From contig NZ_AQFT02000001.1 in the NCBI RefSeq assembly GCF_000364225.2, positions 3,801,501-3,865,500 of the forward strand: a stretch of DNA of 64,000 nt, given 5' to 3'. Shown here one piece after another: positions 54,609 through 63,660 of the stretch. The position numbers and the translations under genes were made by a program. Under the pieces are notes generated by a model that was not told the DNA's origin, ran no database searches, and worked only from the letters and a program-made list of their open reading frames with translations. The stretch is from Eubacterium plexicaudatum ASF492. GTDB taxonomy: Bacteria > Bacillota > Clostridia > Lachnospirales > Lachnospiraceae. Each line of letters begins with the position of its first letter. Position 1 is the stretch's first letter.

Positions 54609-54659
54609 TGAATATGTCCTTGACAAGCAGCAACAGGCAAGACCGCAAAAAGCATACTT

Positions 54660-55466
54660 ATCTCATGCGGCGCGAGGTTAGCCCCATTCGACAGTGCAGC
54701 GACACGTTGTCGCATATAAACTTTGCGTAGGATTTTCCTGCAAAGAGGTAAAAGTGACGGAAAGGCAACAGCCTTTCTAACTGATATTCCGAGAAGTGGA
54801 ATGACGGGGTAACGCCCTGAAACGCTTCCCTTGATACTGCGTTGGAAGAAACGGGACGTATTTCCCACAACTGACACAGCACGCTGAAGTCGGCTGTCTG
54901 CACCTGCGACTGTCCCTTTTGGGGATAAAGCAAAACCGAGCCAGAGGTGGCCGGGGGTGTTAGGCCGGAGGTCTATAAAGTACCTATGTCCAGAATGCGG
55001 CTGATTACCGCTGACAAAAGCCCGAATGTACAGGTCTATAACGGGATATGGTAGAAATGCCATAGCCGTGAAAACGGCGTATGTGGGGAAAGTAAGATTT
55101 GTCGATATGAAATTCCCTATGGTGTTACAGGCATCATCAAGCATACAGGCCTAAAGGGCAGGGTTAAGGGTATTATGCACAGATAGGAATATCGGAACGT
55201 GGAAAGTCCCGGATGTGGAGTGGATACGCACGATGAAGCACTGAACGGGAAAATCGTGTCGCCCTTATGGGAGGTGCGGTATAACCGTTCTTAATCCGGG
55301 AGGAAAGAGCAGCCATGCTACCTGTGAAGCCGTGAACAAAGTAAGCGGTGGAGGGACGGGCTGTAGTCAGGAACAGAAATAAAATCATAATCAATAAACA
55401 CGCATAGGTTCGAGTAGGACTAAGAAAGGCGAAAATCCAAACGAAAGTGAGGACAAGTAACCGACT
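54660..55466 (+). ncRNA. Group II intron RNA, 5' part (domains I-IV)
   Basis: About 800 bases without coding frames but with many short hairpins, purine-rich bulges and GGGATAAAGC/GTGAACAAAGTAAGCGG-type segments, leading straight into a LtrA-type maturase start at 55467. This is the layout of a bacterial group II intron. The catalytic 3' domains V and VI are missing, because the element is cut by IS66. The exact 5' splice point is uncertain, near 54660. Confidence 0.6.
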
Positions 55467-55631
55467 ATGGCAACAGGAAAGGCACAAAAGAAAGATAAGT
55501 TAAGGCACGCCGAGTATTATGACTTTCAGGAAATTCAAGATAAGCTGTACGCCGACAGCAGTAAGGGTAAAGTTTTCAAACATCTGGTTGAAATCATTGC
55601 ATTGCCCGAAAATATAGTAAGCGATGAATAA
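55467..55631 (+). pseudogene. Group II intron maturase/reverse transcriptase, N-terminal stub
   Basis: MATGKAQKKDKLRHAEYYDF then QDKLYADSSKGKVFKHLVEI matches the N terminus of LtrA-type intron-encoded proteins. The match ends at PENI (about 55616), exactly at the IS66 left end; the reverse-transcriptase, X and endonuclease domains are absent. The rest is not found on the far side of IS66. Confidence 0.75.
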
Positions 55632-55792
55632 CCCACCGTTCCACAGGAACTTGATTTTGCTCTATAATGGTATCAGCTTGGAGCGGATGTCCACATCAGT
55701 TCTTGATAAAGTAGCCCGGCAGCCGTTTATTGCTTTTCCTGCGGCTCCACTACTGCCATCCATTCCAAAAATAATAATCAGGAGATGATGCT

Positions 55793-56188
55793 ATGTCAGA
55801 GAAAAAGAAAACCCGCAGTGACCAGGAATGGCTGGAGCTGATCCAGGAATGCCGCACGAGCGGCCTGCCTGACAGAGAATGGTGCCGGCTGCATTCCATA
55901 TCCATAAAAACATTTCATAACAAAGTTTCAGACCTAAAGAAAAAATCCTGTATCATACCAGATCCGCAGGCGGCCCCATCCAGACAGATGCACGAAGTGG
56001 TTCCACTGGAGCTGGGCAGCAGCCCTGTCCCTGATCCAGGCTGCGCTGCAAGTGATACGCTGCCGGTTCCAGCAGCCCATGCTGCCATCACGGTCAGGAT
56101 GCCGGGGTACAGCATTGAAATTGCAGACGGTGCTTCAGAAGATACCATACGGAATACGCTTCTGGCGCTGGGGAGGCTGTGCTGTTAG
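55793..56188 (+). CDS. tnpA: IS66 TnpA
   Basis: 131 residues, AGGAGATGATGCT upstream. N-terminal HTH-like part (RSDQEWLELIQECRTSGLPD; SIKTFHNKVSDLKKK) and a C-terminal segment VRMPGYSIEIADGASEDTIR. First of three IS66 genes; needed for transposition in IS66-type elements, with exact role unclear. Its last codons overlap tnpB by 10 nt. Confidence 0.85.
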   Translation: MSEKKKTRSDQEWLELIQECRTSGLPDREWCRLHSISIKTFHNKVSDLKKKSCIIPDPQAAPSRQMHEVVPLELGSSPVPDPGCAASDTLPVPAAHAAITVRMPGYSIEIADGASEDTIRNTLLALGRLCC

Positions 56189-56535
56189 GTGCATTGTCCA
56201 GTGACACGAAAGTTTATATCGTCACTGGATGCACCGATATGCGGCGCAGCTTTGACGGCCTTATGTCCCTGATCCGGGACACTTACCAGATGGACCCTTA
56301 TTCGGACGCCCTTTATCTGTTCTGCGGCCGGAAAAGAAATACGCTAAAGGCCCTGTACTTTGACCAGACGGGGTTCGTGCTCTGCACAAAACGCCTGGAC
56401 AATGGAAAATTCCAGTGGCCGCGGGACGCTTCGCAAGTAAGGCCGCTTACCCGCCAGCAGCTGCGATGGCTTCTGGAAGGACTCTCCATCTGCCAGCCAA
56501 AGGCGGTGCAGCCTTCCGGCAGGAAGGACTTCTGA
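56179..56535 (+). CDS. tnpB: IS66 TnpB
   Basis: 118 residues from a GTG start within the end of tnpA, GGGGAGG upstream. Typical IS66 Orf2 sequence: VYIVTGCTDMRRSFDGLMSL, LFCGRKRNTLKALYFDQTGF and RPLTRQQLRWLLEGLSI. Accessory transposition protein. A 288-base gap without genes follows before tnpC. Confidence 0.9.
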   Translation: MLLGALSSDTKVYIVTGCTDMRRSFDGLMSLIRDTYQMDPYSDALYLFCGRKRNTLKALYFDQTGFVLCTKRLDNGKFQWPRDASQVRPLTRQQLRWLLEGLSICQPKAVQPSGRKDF

Positions 56536-56823
56536 ACTTTTGTGCATTATGTAGAAATTTAAAAATTTATTTTCCAGCGCCGCAAGCCGCCAGGGAATGT
56601 TATCCACGACGCTGTTTTTTTCCGGGATGCTGTCCACGCATAACGCAGCGCCAGGCCGCAAAACTGTGGATAACCTGCATGAAAAATGCTGTTTTTAAGC
56701 CTTTTTCCTGTATCTGGCGGCAGTTTCCAGTCCGTCATTGTGCCTATCGCGCAGGTATGGTCGGTTTGATTTCATCCCCGCGTTTCCTTATAATGTAAGT
56801 AAATGGAAACGAGGAGGGCGCAC

Positions 56824-58536
56824 ATGCCAGTTAATATGGAAGACTATATCCGGCTGCTGGAAACAATGGTGGAACAGCAGAAAATGCAGATACAGTCCCA
56901 GGACGCACGCATCCTGGAGCAGGAGCAGGCCATAGCACAACTGCGCGCCCTTGTGGATGAACTGCGCCTTTTAAAGTCCGGCCTGGAGGAAACGCTTGAA
57001 GAATTTAAGCGCCAGCTGTTCGGCACAAAAAGCGAGAAGACAAAAACTCCGCCAGCCAGTGCCGGGGATGAACCGGAAAACCCGCCTGCAAAAACAACGG
57101 TGAAGGAACACACCCGGACGAAAAAGAAGAAAGCCACGAGGGATGAGCGTTATGCGGACATCCCTGTCCGCGATGTCATAATCCCTGTCCCGGGTAAAGA
57201 CCGACTCTGCCCGTACTGCAATGCGCAAATGATCCTGCTTGGATATAAACAAGTCCGCACAGAGCTGCGTATAACCCCGGCAAAAGTGGAGCGTGTCCGC
57301 TATATGCAGGAAGAACTGATCTGCCCGGAATGCCGTAAAGACGGCGACGGCACAATCGTGCAGGCGCAGACGCCTGTACCGCTTATGGCGCACAGCCCGG
57401 CGTCGCCGTCTGTTGTTGCGTACGTCATGTTTGAAAAAAGTTTTGTAAGCGTCCCATACTACCGCCAGGAGGCCTGCATGGCCCAGCTTGGATTGGAGCT
57501 GCCGCGTGAAACCATGGCAAACTGGTATATAAAATGTGCCATGGAATATTTCCAGCCGGTATATGACCAAATGCACCGGCTCCTCCTGCAAAGGGATATT
57601 ATCCATGCGGATGAAACAACCTGCCAGGTGCTGCACGAAAAGGGGAAAGCCGCGGAATCTATATCATACATGTGGATGTATTTAAGCGGGAGCGACGGCC
57701 TGGCGCCGATCGTACTCTATGAATACCAGGCGGGGCGCAGCGGCGTTTTCCCAAAAGCTTTCCTGGAGGGTTTTTCCGGCATCGTGCAGTGCGATGGGTA
57801 CAGCGGCTATAACCAGGTGGAGGATGTGGTCCTTGCCGTATGCTCTGCGCACTGCCGCAGAAAATTTTACGAAGCCCTCCCGGCAGAACGGCGGAAAAAG
57901 CTGAAGCTGCTGGACATAAATTCAGAAACGGATGTAAAAGACATCCCGCTTCCGGATCCGGAACAGATGGAAAACATGATCCCGGCTGAGATCGGCCTCG
58001 TGTTTTTCAACAAGCTCTTTTTCATTGAAAAAGGGCTGAAAGGCATGGGCCCAGAAAAGCGCCAGGAAAAACGGCTGGAAAAGGAGGCACCTGTCTGGGA
58101 AAAGTTCTGGTCATGGATTGAAGCCCTAAAACCGCTTGGCGGCAGCAAGCTGGAAAAAGCCGTCAATTATTCAATAAACCACAGAGAGACACTACAGAGC
58201 TATATGCTGGACGGCAGATGCGAACTTTCTAATAATAGAGCCGAACGCTGCGCAAAATCGTATGCTATTGGCAGGAAGAACTCGCTGTTCCACACATCTG
58301 CGGCTGGGGCAGAAGCAAGTGCGCTTGTTTACAGTATAATAGAAACCGCAAAAGCCAATAAGCTGAATGTATTCCAATACCTTTATGTCCTGCTGCTGTA
58401 CATGCCTGAGCATAAAGATGATCCTAATGCAGTTAAAACGCTTCTTCCGTGGAGTGATTTTATCAAAGAACGCTGCACAGGACTGATCGATGTTGAAGCG
58501 ATAACACCTGAAAACAAACCTCAATTGCCAATATAG
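56824..58536 (+). CDS. tnpC: IS66 TnpC transposase
   Basis: 570 residues from ATG 56824 (ACGAGGAGGGCGCAC upstream). N-terminal coiled coil (MQIQSQDARILEQEQAIAQL), zinc-binding segment with LCPYCNAQM and LICPECRKDG, then the DDE core: D in IIHADETTCQVLH, D in VQCDGYSGYN, and E in the NRAERCAKSY region. Full length for the family; the element should be active. Confidence 0.9.
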   Translation: MPVNMEDYIRLLETMVEQQKMQIQSQDARILEQEQAIAQLRALVDELRLLKSGLEETLEEFKRQLFGTKSEKTKTPPASAGDEPENPPAKTTVKEHTRTKKKKATRDERYADIPVRDVIIPVPGKDRLCPYCNAQMILLGYKQVRTELRITPAKVERVRYMQEELICPECRKDGDGTIVQAQTPVPLMAHSPASPSVVAYVMFEKSFVSVPYYRQEACMAQLGLELPRETMANWYIKCAMEYFQPVYDQMHRLLLQRDIIHADETTCQVLHEKGKAAESISYMWMYLSGSDGLAPIVLYEYQAGRSGVFPKAFLEGFSGIVQCDGYSGYNQVEDVVLAVCSAHCRRKFYEALPAERRKKLKLLDINSETDVKDIPLPDPEQMENMIPAEIGLVFFNKLFFIEKGLKGMGPEKRQEKRLEKEAPVWEKFWSWIEALKPLGGSKLEKAVNYSINHRETLQSYMLDGRCELSNNRAERCAKSYAIGRKNSLFHTSAAGAEASALVYSIIETAKANKLNVFQYLYVLLLYMPEHKDDPNAVKTLLPWSDFIKERCTGLIDVEAITPENKPQLPI

Positions 58537-58600
58537 ACTATTTTACACCTAAACGGAACATATGTGGAACGGTAGGTTATTCATCGCTTACCTTTATTAC

Positions 58601-60004
58601 ATGAACCGCTGGCTGCTCCTGTTTATTTGCAAGTATATTCCGCTTAAACAGTGGGCACATGATGATTCCCATTCTCCCAAATACCAGAAATTCAAGGTGG
58701 ATAAGCTCCCTAAAATCCTTTATTACGAAAAGTGGGATTACAGGGATTACATCCCTTACCTTGAATGGCGCTACGGCAAAAAGTTGAAGCCTGTCACCCG
58801 CCGAAAGGAATGCGATATCCCGGATGCATGCACATGCCCACGCTGCAGTGCCCCCAAGCCGTACCTGTATAAAAACAACGGGGCAAAAGGCCAGATCCTG
58901 TGCAAGGTGTGCTCTACTGTCTTTTCACCCGAAGAAAACAGGTTCGCGAAGCCGTTTACGCTCAGATGCCCTTACTGTTCCCGCGCCCTTGTCCGCAAAA
59001 AGGAGCGTAAGCAGTTTGTCATCCATAAATGCGTCAATCCGAAATGCCCGTATTATCTCTACAACCTTAAAAAAGTGGATAAGGAGGACCTCAAAGAAGA
59101 CTATGGCAAAAATAAATATAAACTCCACTACATCTACCGTGAGTTCACCGTGGATTTTTTCCGCATGGACTTAAACTCCCTGCCTAAAAACGCTTCTTCA
59201 CTTAAATTCACGAAGTACAGCGCACATACCATGTCCCTGTGCCTGACGCTGCGCGTCAATCTTGGGCTGTCGCTGCGTAAAACATCACAGGCCTTAAAAG
59301 ACCTTTACGGCATCCGCATTTCACACCAGCAGATCGCCAATTACTGCAAGACGGCGGCCATGTGCGTAAAGCCTTTTGTTGACCATTATGACTATAAGGC
59401 CGGCAGCGTTTTTACTGCTGATGAAACCTATATTAAAGTCCGTGGCATCAAAGGCTATGTCTGGCTCATCATGGACGCTGCGAAGCGTTCCATCATCGGT
59501 TACCAGACTTCTGACAACAGGGGTGTCGGTCCGTGCATCCTGGCCATGCGCATGGCATTCGGAAACCTGAAAAAGCTCCCTGAAAACTTCCGTTTCATTG
59601 CCGACGGGTACAGCGCATACCCGCTTGCCGCCCAGCAATTTTACAGCGAATATGGTGAATACTTTAAGTTTGAGGTTACCCAGGTCATAGGCCTTACAAA
59701 CGATGATGCTGTCTCTGCAGAGTTCCGTCCGTACAAGCAGATGATCGAGCGGGTAAACCGCACCTACAAGGCATCCTACCGCCCTACAAACGGCTTTGAC
59801 AGCTTTGACGGCGCTAATTACGACCTTGCACTGTGGGTGGCTTATTACAACTTTCTGCGCCCGCACAAACACGCCGGTTTTGATGTCCTGAATAAAGTGG
59901 AGGCTCTTGAACAGGCCGGGACAATGCCGGGCAAATGGCAGCTCCTCATTGTCCTTGGCCAGCAGGCAATACTAAATCTTCAAAAGCAGGACTGCGCCGC
60001 CTGA
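58601..60004 (+). CDS. IS240/IS6-like DDE transposase
   Basis: 467 residues from ATG 58601. N-terminal zinc ribbons (CPRCSAPKPYLYKNNGAKG; LRCPYCSRALVRKK; CVNPKCPYY), an HTH segment (GLSLRKTSQALKDLYGIRIS), and the DDE core with D in FTADETYIKVRG, D in FIADGYSAYP and E in KQMIERVNRTYK. The start lies only 10 bases after the right end of IS66, so its own promoter and left inverted repeat have been removed. Coding sequence intact; expression would depend on IS66. Confidence 0.8.
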   Translation: MNRWLLLFICKYIPLKQWAHDDSHSPKYQKFKVDKLPKILYYEKWDYRDYIPYLEWRYGKKLKPVTRRKECDIPDACTCPRCSAPKPYLYKNNGAKGQILCKVCSTVFSPEENRFAKPFTLRCPYCSRALVRKKERKQFVIHKCVNPKCPYYLYNLKKVDKEDLKEDYGKNKYKLHYIYREFTVDFFRMDLNSLPKNASSLKFTKYSAHTMSLCLTLRVNLGLSLRKTSQALKDLYGIRISHQQIANYCKTAAMCVKPFVDHYDYKAGSVFTADETYIKVRGIKGYVWLIMDAAKRSIIGYQTSDNRGVGPCILAMRMAFGNLKKLPENFRFIADGYSAYPLAAQQFYSEYGEYFKFEVTQVIGLTNDDAVSAEFRPYKQMIERVNRTYKASYRPTNGFDSFDGANYDLALWVAYYNFLRPHKHAGFDVLNKVEALEQAGTMPGKWQLLIVLGQQAILNLQKQDCAA

Positions 60005-60067
60005 CTGTGCTGAGATCCTGAGCCGGAGGGAATATACCCAGCCACCGGAATCTCCGATTCCGGCCTG

Positions 60068-60189
60068 CCCTTGACAGCATACAGAATAAACGCTACACTG
60101 CCTAAACCGACGGCGGAAAAACTGACTGTCCTCTAGTCCTTCGCCGTCGGTGAAACACGGACAGCGTTTATTCTGTATGCTGTCAAGGG
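60068..60189. repeat. Nested palindrome downstream of the IS240-like transposase
   Basis: Outer arms of 27 bp, perfectly complementary (60068-60094 and 60163-60189; CCCTTGACAGCATACAGAAT...), enclosing a second perfect stem CCGACGGCG/CGCCGTCGG (60107-60115/60142-60150). The ~320 bases between the transposase and the HTH gene hold nothing else. Confidence 0.75.
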
Positions 60190-60324
60190 TGGCGGCGGCT
60201 TTCCAAGGAGTAAACTGCCAGCCTTAAAACTCCTCTTAATAAATCTTAAAGCGTAAAATACCTGTTGTTTTTTCGGTTGTTAAATTATTTTTTAGTCAGT
60301 TATTTTTTCATAATTCACTTGACA

Positions 60325-60546
60325 CTACCTGGTGGAAGGCTCGTCACTGGCCAGCTCAATCACATCCATAATGCCACAATCCAGCGTTTCGCAAATACGG
60401 GCAAGTGTGTCCATGCTGATATGTTTCCCTTCTTTTCCCATGTTGGCTATCATATTTGTGGTCAGTCCAGCGGCAAGCCTTAAGTCCTCTTTCCTCATGT
60501 TGCGCTCTATCAGTGTGTGCCAGAGCGGTTTGTAGCTGATGTGCAT
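60325..60546 (-). CDS. XRE-type HTH regulator
   Basis: 73 residues, essentially one Cro/C1-type HTH: KEDLRLAAGLTTNMIANMGK, then HISMDTLARICETLDCGIMD, ending in a short acidic tail. Small regulators of this type control excision or transfer genes of Clostridia integrative elements. Divergent from nothing nearby; same strand as the recombinase to its right. Confidence 0.8.
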   Translation of the reverse strand: MHISYKPLWHTLIERNMRKEDLRLAAGLTTNMIANMGKEGKHISMDTLARICETLDCGIMDVIELASDEPSTR

Positions 60547-60799
60547 GTTTCTCCCTGCCTTTCTGCCCCGGATGGGCGTTTGTACCCATTATATCAGGAT
60601 TCTTGCTAACTCACAAATATTTCTTGACGGTATCGCCGGTTCCGTCTGGATTGTGCTTTTCCTTTCCTCTTTTGATTACCTCTAATTAGCCATGACCTGC
60701 TTCATGCCCTGGCTTTTTGCTCATGTGAGATAAAGAAGTAAAAGAAGTGTAAAAAATTTTGCCGTTCCCTGTCCGGCTGACTGCCGGACGGGTCGGGCT
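60547..60799. other. Intergenic region, probable element end
   Basis: AT-rich, with a hairpin GTCCGGC/GCCGGAC near 60768-60790 that may end the recombinase transcript on the minus strand. The attachment site of the recombinase should lie here or close to it. Confidence 0.4.
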
Positions 60800-62422
60800 T
60801 TAGTCGGGCAATTCTACCTTGCCGACAAAAGAGTAATAGATTTCGATTTCCTGTCTGCGGAGCTTCCCCCGCCGTTTCCCGTCAAGGGCTTCCGATTCGT
60901 GGATTACGATTTTCTCCACAAACTCCCGTAACAGGGTAGGGGTGAGTTCCTCAAAGCTGGTGTACTTGCGTACCACTTTCATAAACTTTTCAGCGTTTGC
61001 CGTGGCTTCCAGCGTCTTAGAAAGCTCGCTCTGCAAGGCGGCGGCTTTCTCTTTCAGTTCCTTTTGCTCGGCTTCGTAGTCTGCCGACAATTCCGTGAAA
61101 CGCTCGTCCGATATGCGCCCGGTCACGCTGTCCTCATACAGCCGCTTGAAGATAGCGGAGAGTTCCGCAATCCGTTTTTCTGCCGCTTCCAGCTCTTTCT
61201 TCTTGGCGGCGTTCCGGCGTTTGCTCCCGTCCTCGGTCTGCTCGGTCAAGAGCTTCATAAACCGGGCTTCATGCTTGGCGGCGTAGCTGGTGACTTTCCG
61301 TAGGTTCTCGGTCACTCCCTCGGTCAACAGGTCGGTGCGGATAAAGTGCGCCGTACAGTCACGGGTTCGCTTTTTGTAGCTGCCGCATATGTAGCAGTCC
61401 TGCCGCCGTTTGGCCGTCTGGTATCTCTGCTGGTACATGACGCTGCCGCAATCGGCACAAAAGAGTATGCCGGAGAACAAACCCACTTCATCATAGCGGT
61501 TAGGGCGTTTGCGCTGCTTGCGTAGCTCCTGCACACGCTCCCATGTTTCCCGGTCAATGATTGCTTCGTGGTGGTTCTCAAATACCGCCTGTTTCTCCAC
61601 GGGGTTCTCTACGCTGTGCTTTACCTTGTAGGACGGCTTCTCGGTCTTGAAGTTCACAAGGCAGCCCGTGTATTCCCGGTTTTCAAGGATATGCGCCACG
61701 GTGTTTGTCGCCCACCTGCACTCATAGCCGGGGTGGTAGCGGCGGGTGCTTCCCGTCCGGCGGTATTCCAGCGTTCCCGGCGTGGGGATTTGCTGCTCGG
61801 CAAGCATACGGGCTATCTTGGTCGGTCCGTTCCCGGCAAGGCAAAGGCTGTATATCTGCTTTACCACGGGGGCGGCTTCCCCGTCAATGATGAAATTTTC
61901 GTCCTCGTCCATGAGGTAGCCATATACGGGCTTGCTTGTGACGGGCTTCCCGCTCATGCCTTTTGACCTCTTGACTGCCTTGATTTTCTTGCTCGTATCC
62001 CTCACCAGCCATTCGTTAAAAATGTTACGCAAGGGGGCAAAATCGTTGTCGCCCTGTGCGCTGTCAACGCCGTCATTGATGGCAATGAAACGGACGCCGT
62101 TCTGTGGGAAAATCATTTCCGTGTACATTCCCACTTGCAGATAGTTTCGCCCTAACCGTGACATATCTTTTACGATAACCGTTCCCACAAGCCCCGCTTC
62201 AATGTCGGCAAGCATGGACTGGAAGCCGGGTCTTTGGAAATTTGCCCCGGAGAATCCGTCGTCCGTGTACCATTTGAGGTTGGAAAAGCCGTTCTGTTTT
62301 GCGTAGGCTTCCAGAATCCGCTTCTGGTTGCTTATGGAGTTGGATTCGCCTTGGAGCGTGTCCTCGTGCGACAATCTCGGATAAAGGGCGGTAATGAGTT
62401 TTTGGGTGGTCTGTCTTGGCAT
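60800..62422 (-). CDS. Large serine recombinase (TndX-like)
   Basis: 540 residues, intact. Catalytic Ser18 in LYPRLSHEDTLQGESNSI, VKDMSRLGRNYLQ, recombinase domain, zinc ribbon (CADCGSVMYQQRY and CYICGSYKKRT), coiled coil rich in Ala/Glu/Lys and a DUF4368-type C terminus (FVEKIVIHESEALDGKRRGK). Drives excision and integration of the element that extends to the right. Preceded on the same strand by the TnpW-type gene. Confidence 0.9.
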   Translation of the reverse strand: MPRQTTQKLITALYPRLSHEDTLQGESNSISNQKRILEAYAKQNGFSNLKWYTDDGFSGANFQRPGFQSMLADIEAGLVGTVIVKDMSRLGRNYLQVGMYTEMIFPQNGVRFIAINDGVDSAQGDNDFAPLRNIFNEWLVRDTSKKIKAVKRSKGMSGKPVTSKPVYGYLMDEDENFIIDGEAAPVVKQIYSLCLAGNGPTKIARMLAEQQIPTPGTLEYRRTGSTRRYHPGYECRWATNTVAHILENREYTGCLVNFKTEKPSYKVKHSVENPVEKQAVFENHHEAIIDRETWERVQELRKQRKRPNRYDEVGLFSGILFCADCGSVMYQQRYQTAKRRQDCYICGSYKKRTRDCTAHFIRTDLLTEGVTENLRKVTSYAAKHEARFMKLLTEQTEDGSKRRNAAKKKELEAAEKRIAELSAIFKRLYEDSVTGRISDERFTELSADYEAEQKELKEKAAALQSELSKTLEATANAEKFMKVVRKYTSFEELTPTLLREFVEKIVIHESEALDGKRRGKLRRQEIEIYYSFVGKVELPD

Positions 62423-62551
62423 AATGTCCTCCGTTTCCGACAGCCAGCCCCACTATTCCGTAGGTTTATTATACCATAGGGCGGGGCTGGCTGTACAGTC
62501 TTTTTTGCTTCTTTACCGCCCGTCAAAATGACGGTTTTTATCTGCGGGTTG

Positions 62552-62749
62552 TCATGCGCTGTAAATCGGCTTGTGTCCGGCTGCGCTTTCGGCTTCCAGC
62601 ACTTTCATCATCTTGTCGGCGGCGGTGGCGGTCGTGCCTTGCTTGAAGTAGCCGGAAACCACAAGGACGGTGTTCCCCCGGCGTACCTCGGTCACGCAAT
62701 CCGGGCGGCGGGCGGTAGTGGCGGTGCTTCTGTTGGGGGTGTCGGTCAT
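62552..62749 (-). CDS. TnpW-type small transposon protein
   Basis: 65 residues. Core VTEVRRGNTVLVVSGYFKQG then a helix AADKMMKVLEAESAAGHK. Overlaps the DnaC-like gene by 4 nt (ATGA) and precedes the recombinase by about 130 nt, as in the other copies. Confidence 0.65.
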   Translation of the reverse strand: MTDTPNRSTATTARRPDCVTEVRRGNTVLVVSGYFKQGTTATAADKMMKVLEAESAAGHKPIYSA

Positions 62750-63597
62750 AGGCTCTCCTTTCTGTTCAGCAGCGTTTTAAGCTGTTCCATTTTCTCCCTT
62801 GCTCTGGCTTTCCTGAAATTCTCCCCGGTAATGCGGACGGGGGTACACATTTCCGTAAGGCGGTCATATATCCGGGCATGGGCGGTGTCCTCCGGGTTCT
62901 GCAATTCTTCCAGCGTCAAGTTTGTTGTCACGATTAAGGGCTTGCCGCTGTGGTATCGGCTGTCAATCACGTTGTAAACCTGTTCAAGCCCGTATTCCGT
63001 GCCACGCTCCATGCCGAAATCGTCAAGGATAAGCAGAGGGAAGCTGCAAAGGCGGGCTATGTACTCGTTCCTGCCCTTATAGCTGGCGGCAAGGTCATTG
63101 AGGATAAGGGCAAAGTTTGTCATGCACACGGAAACCTCTTGCTCCATGAGGGCGTTGGCGATACACCCGGCGAAATAGCTTTTGCCTGTGCCTACCATGC
63201 CCCATAACAGATAGCCGATATTCCCGGCTTTCATTTCCTCCCAACACTCTACATAAGCATGGGCTTTGTGCATTTGGGGGCATTGCCCGTTGTCGTTTTC
63301 AAACGTCCATTCCCGCATAGCCGGGTCGGTGAAGCCTGTCCGTTTCAGCCGTTCCACTTCCTCCCGGTGCTTGTATTCTCGGTGGCTGGCTTCCAGCTTT
63401 TCCCGGCGTTTTCTCTGGCAGTCACATTCTTTCGGGTGGCGGTCACGTCCGAAAAATGTTTTGCCCTCCGGGAAGTAGGCTTCTTTGGGCTGGCGGCAGC
63501 TCCCGCAATACAAAAGCCCGTCCTCGCCCGTGTAGTCCTCCGGCTCTGCTTCCTGTGCCGTGGCAAGCCGGAAAATAGCGTTATCGTAATCACACAT
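62746..63597 (-). CDS. DnaC/IstB-like helicase loader ATPase
   Basis: 283 residues. N-terminal zinc-binding part (LLYCGSCRQPKEAYF; ECDCQRKRREKLE), then an AAA+ domain with Walker A WGMVGTGKSYFA, Walker B LLILDDFGMER and sensor IVTTNLTLEEL. DnaC-like loaders bring the replicative helicase to the element's origin during its circular stage. Works with the replisome organizer encoded just upstream on the same strand. Confidence 0.85.
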   Translation of the reverse strand: MCDYDNAIFRLATAQEAEPEDYTGEDGLLYCGSCRQPKEAYFPEGKTFFGRDRHPKECDCQRKRREKLEASHREYKHREEVERLKRTGFTDPAMREWTFENDNGQCPQMHKAHAYVECWEEMKAGNIGYLLWGMVGTGKSYFAGCIANALMEQEVSVCMTNFALILNDLAASYKGRNEYIARLCSFPLLILDDFGMERGTEYGLEQVYNVIDSRYHSGKPLIVTTNLTLEELQNPEDTAHARIYDRLTEMCTPVRITGENFRKARAREKMEQLKTLLNRKESL

Positions 63598-63660
63598 AAA
63601 ATCGTTCCTCCTTGTTCATGGTCTTTCACGCCCTGTTTACAGGGCGTTGTGTCTATGCGG

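Larger units (their letters stand above)
55617..58591 (+). mobile_element. IS66-family insertion sequence
   Basis: Bounded by 29-bp terminal inverted repeats with one mismatch (GTAAGCGATGAATAACC... at 55617-55645; complement at 58563-58591), length 2,975 bp. GTAAGCG is the standard IS66 tip. Contains tnpA, tnpB and tnpC. The expected 8-bp target duplication is absent: the left flank is AAAATATA and the right flank CTTTATTA. Confidence 0.9.

Noticed and set aside
55609..58599. 8-bp target duplication around IS66
   Set aside because: Flanking 8-mers AAAATATA and CTTTATTA do not match.
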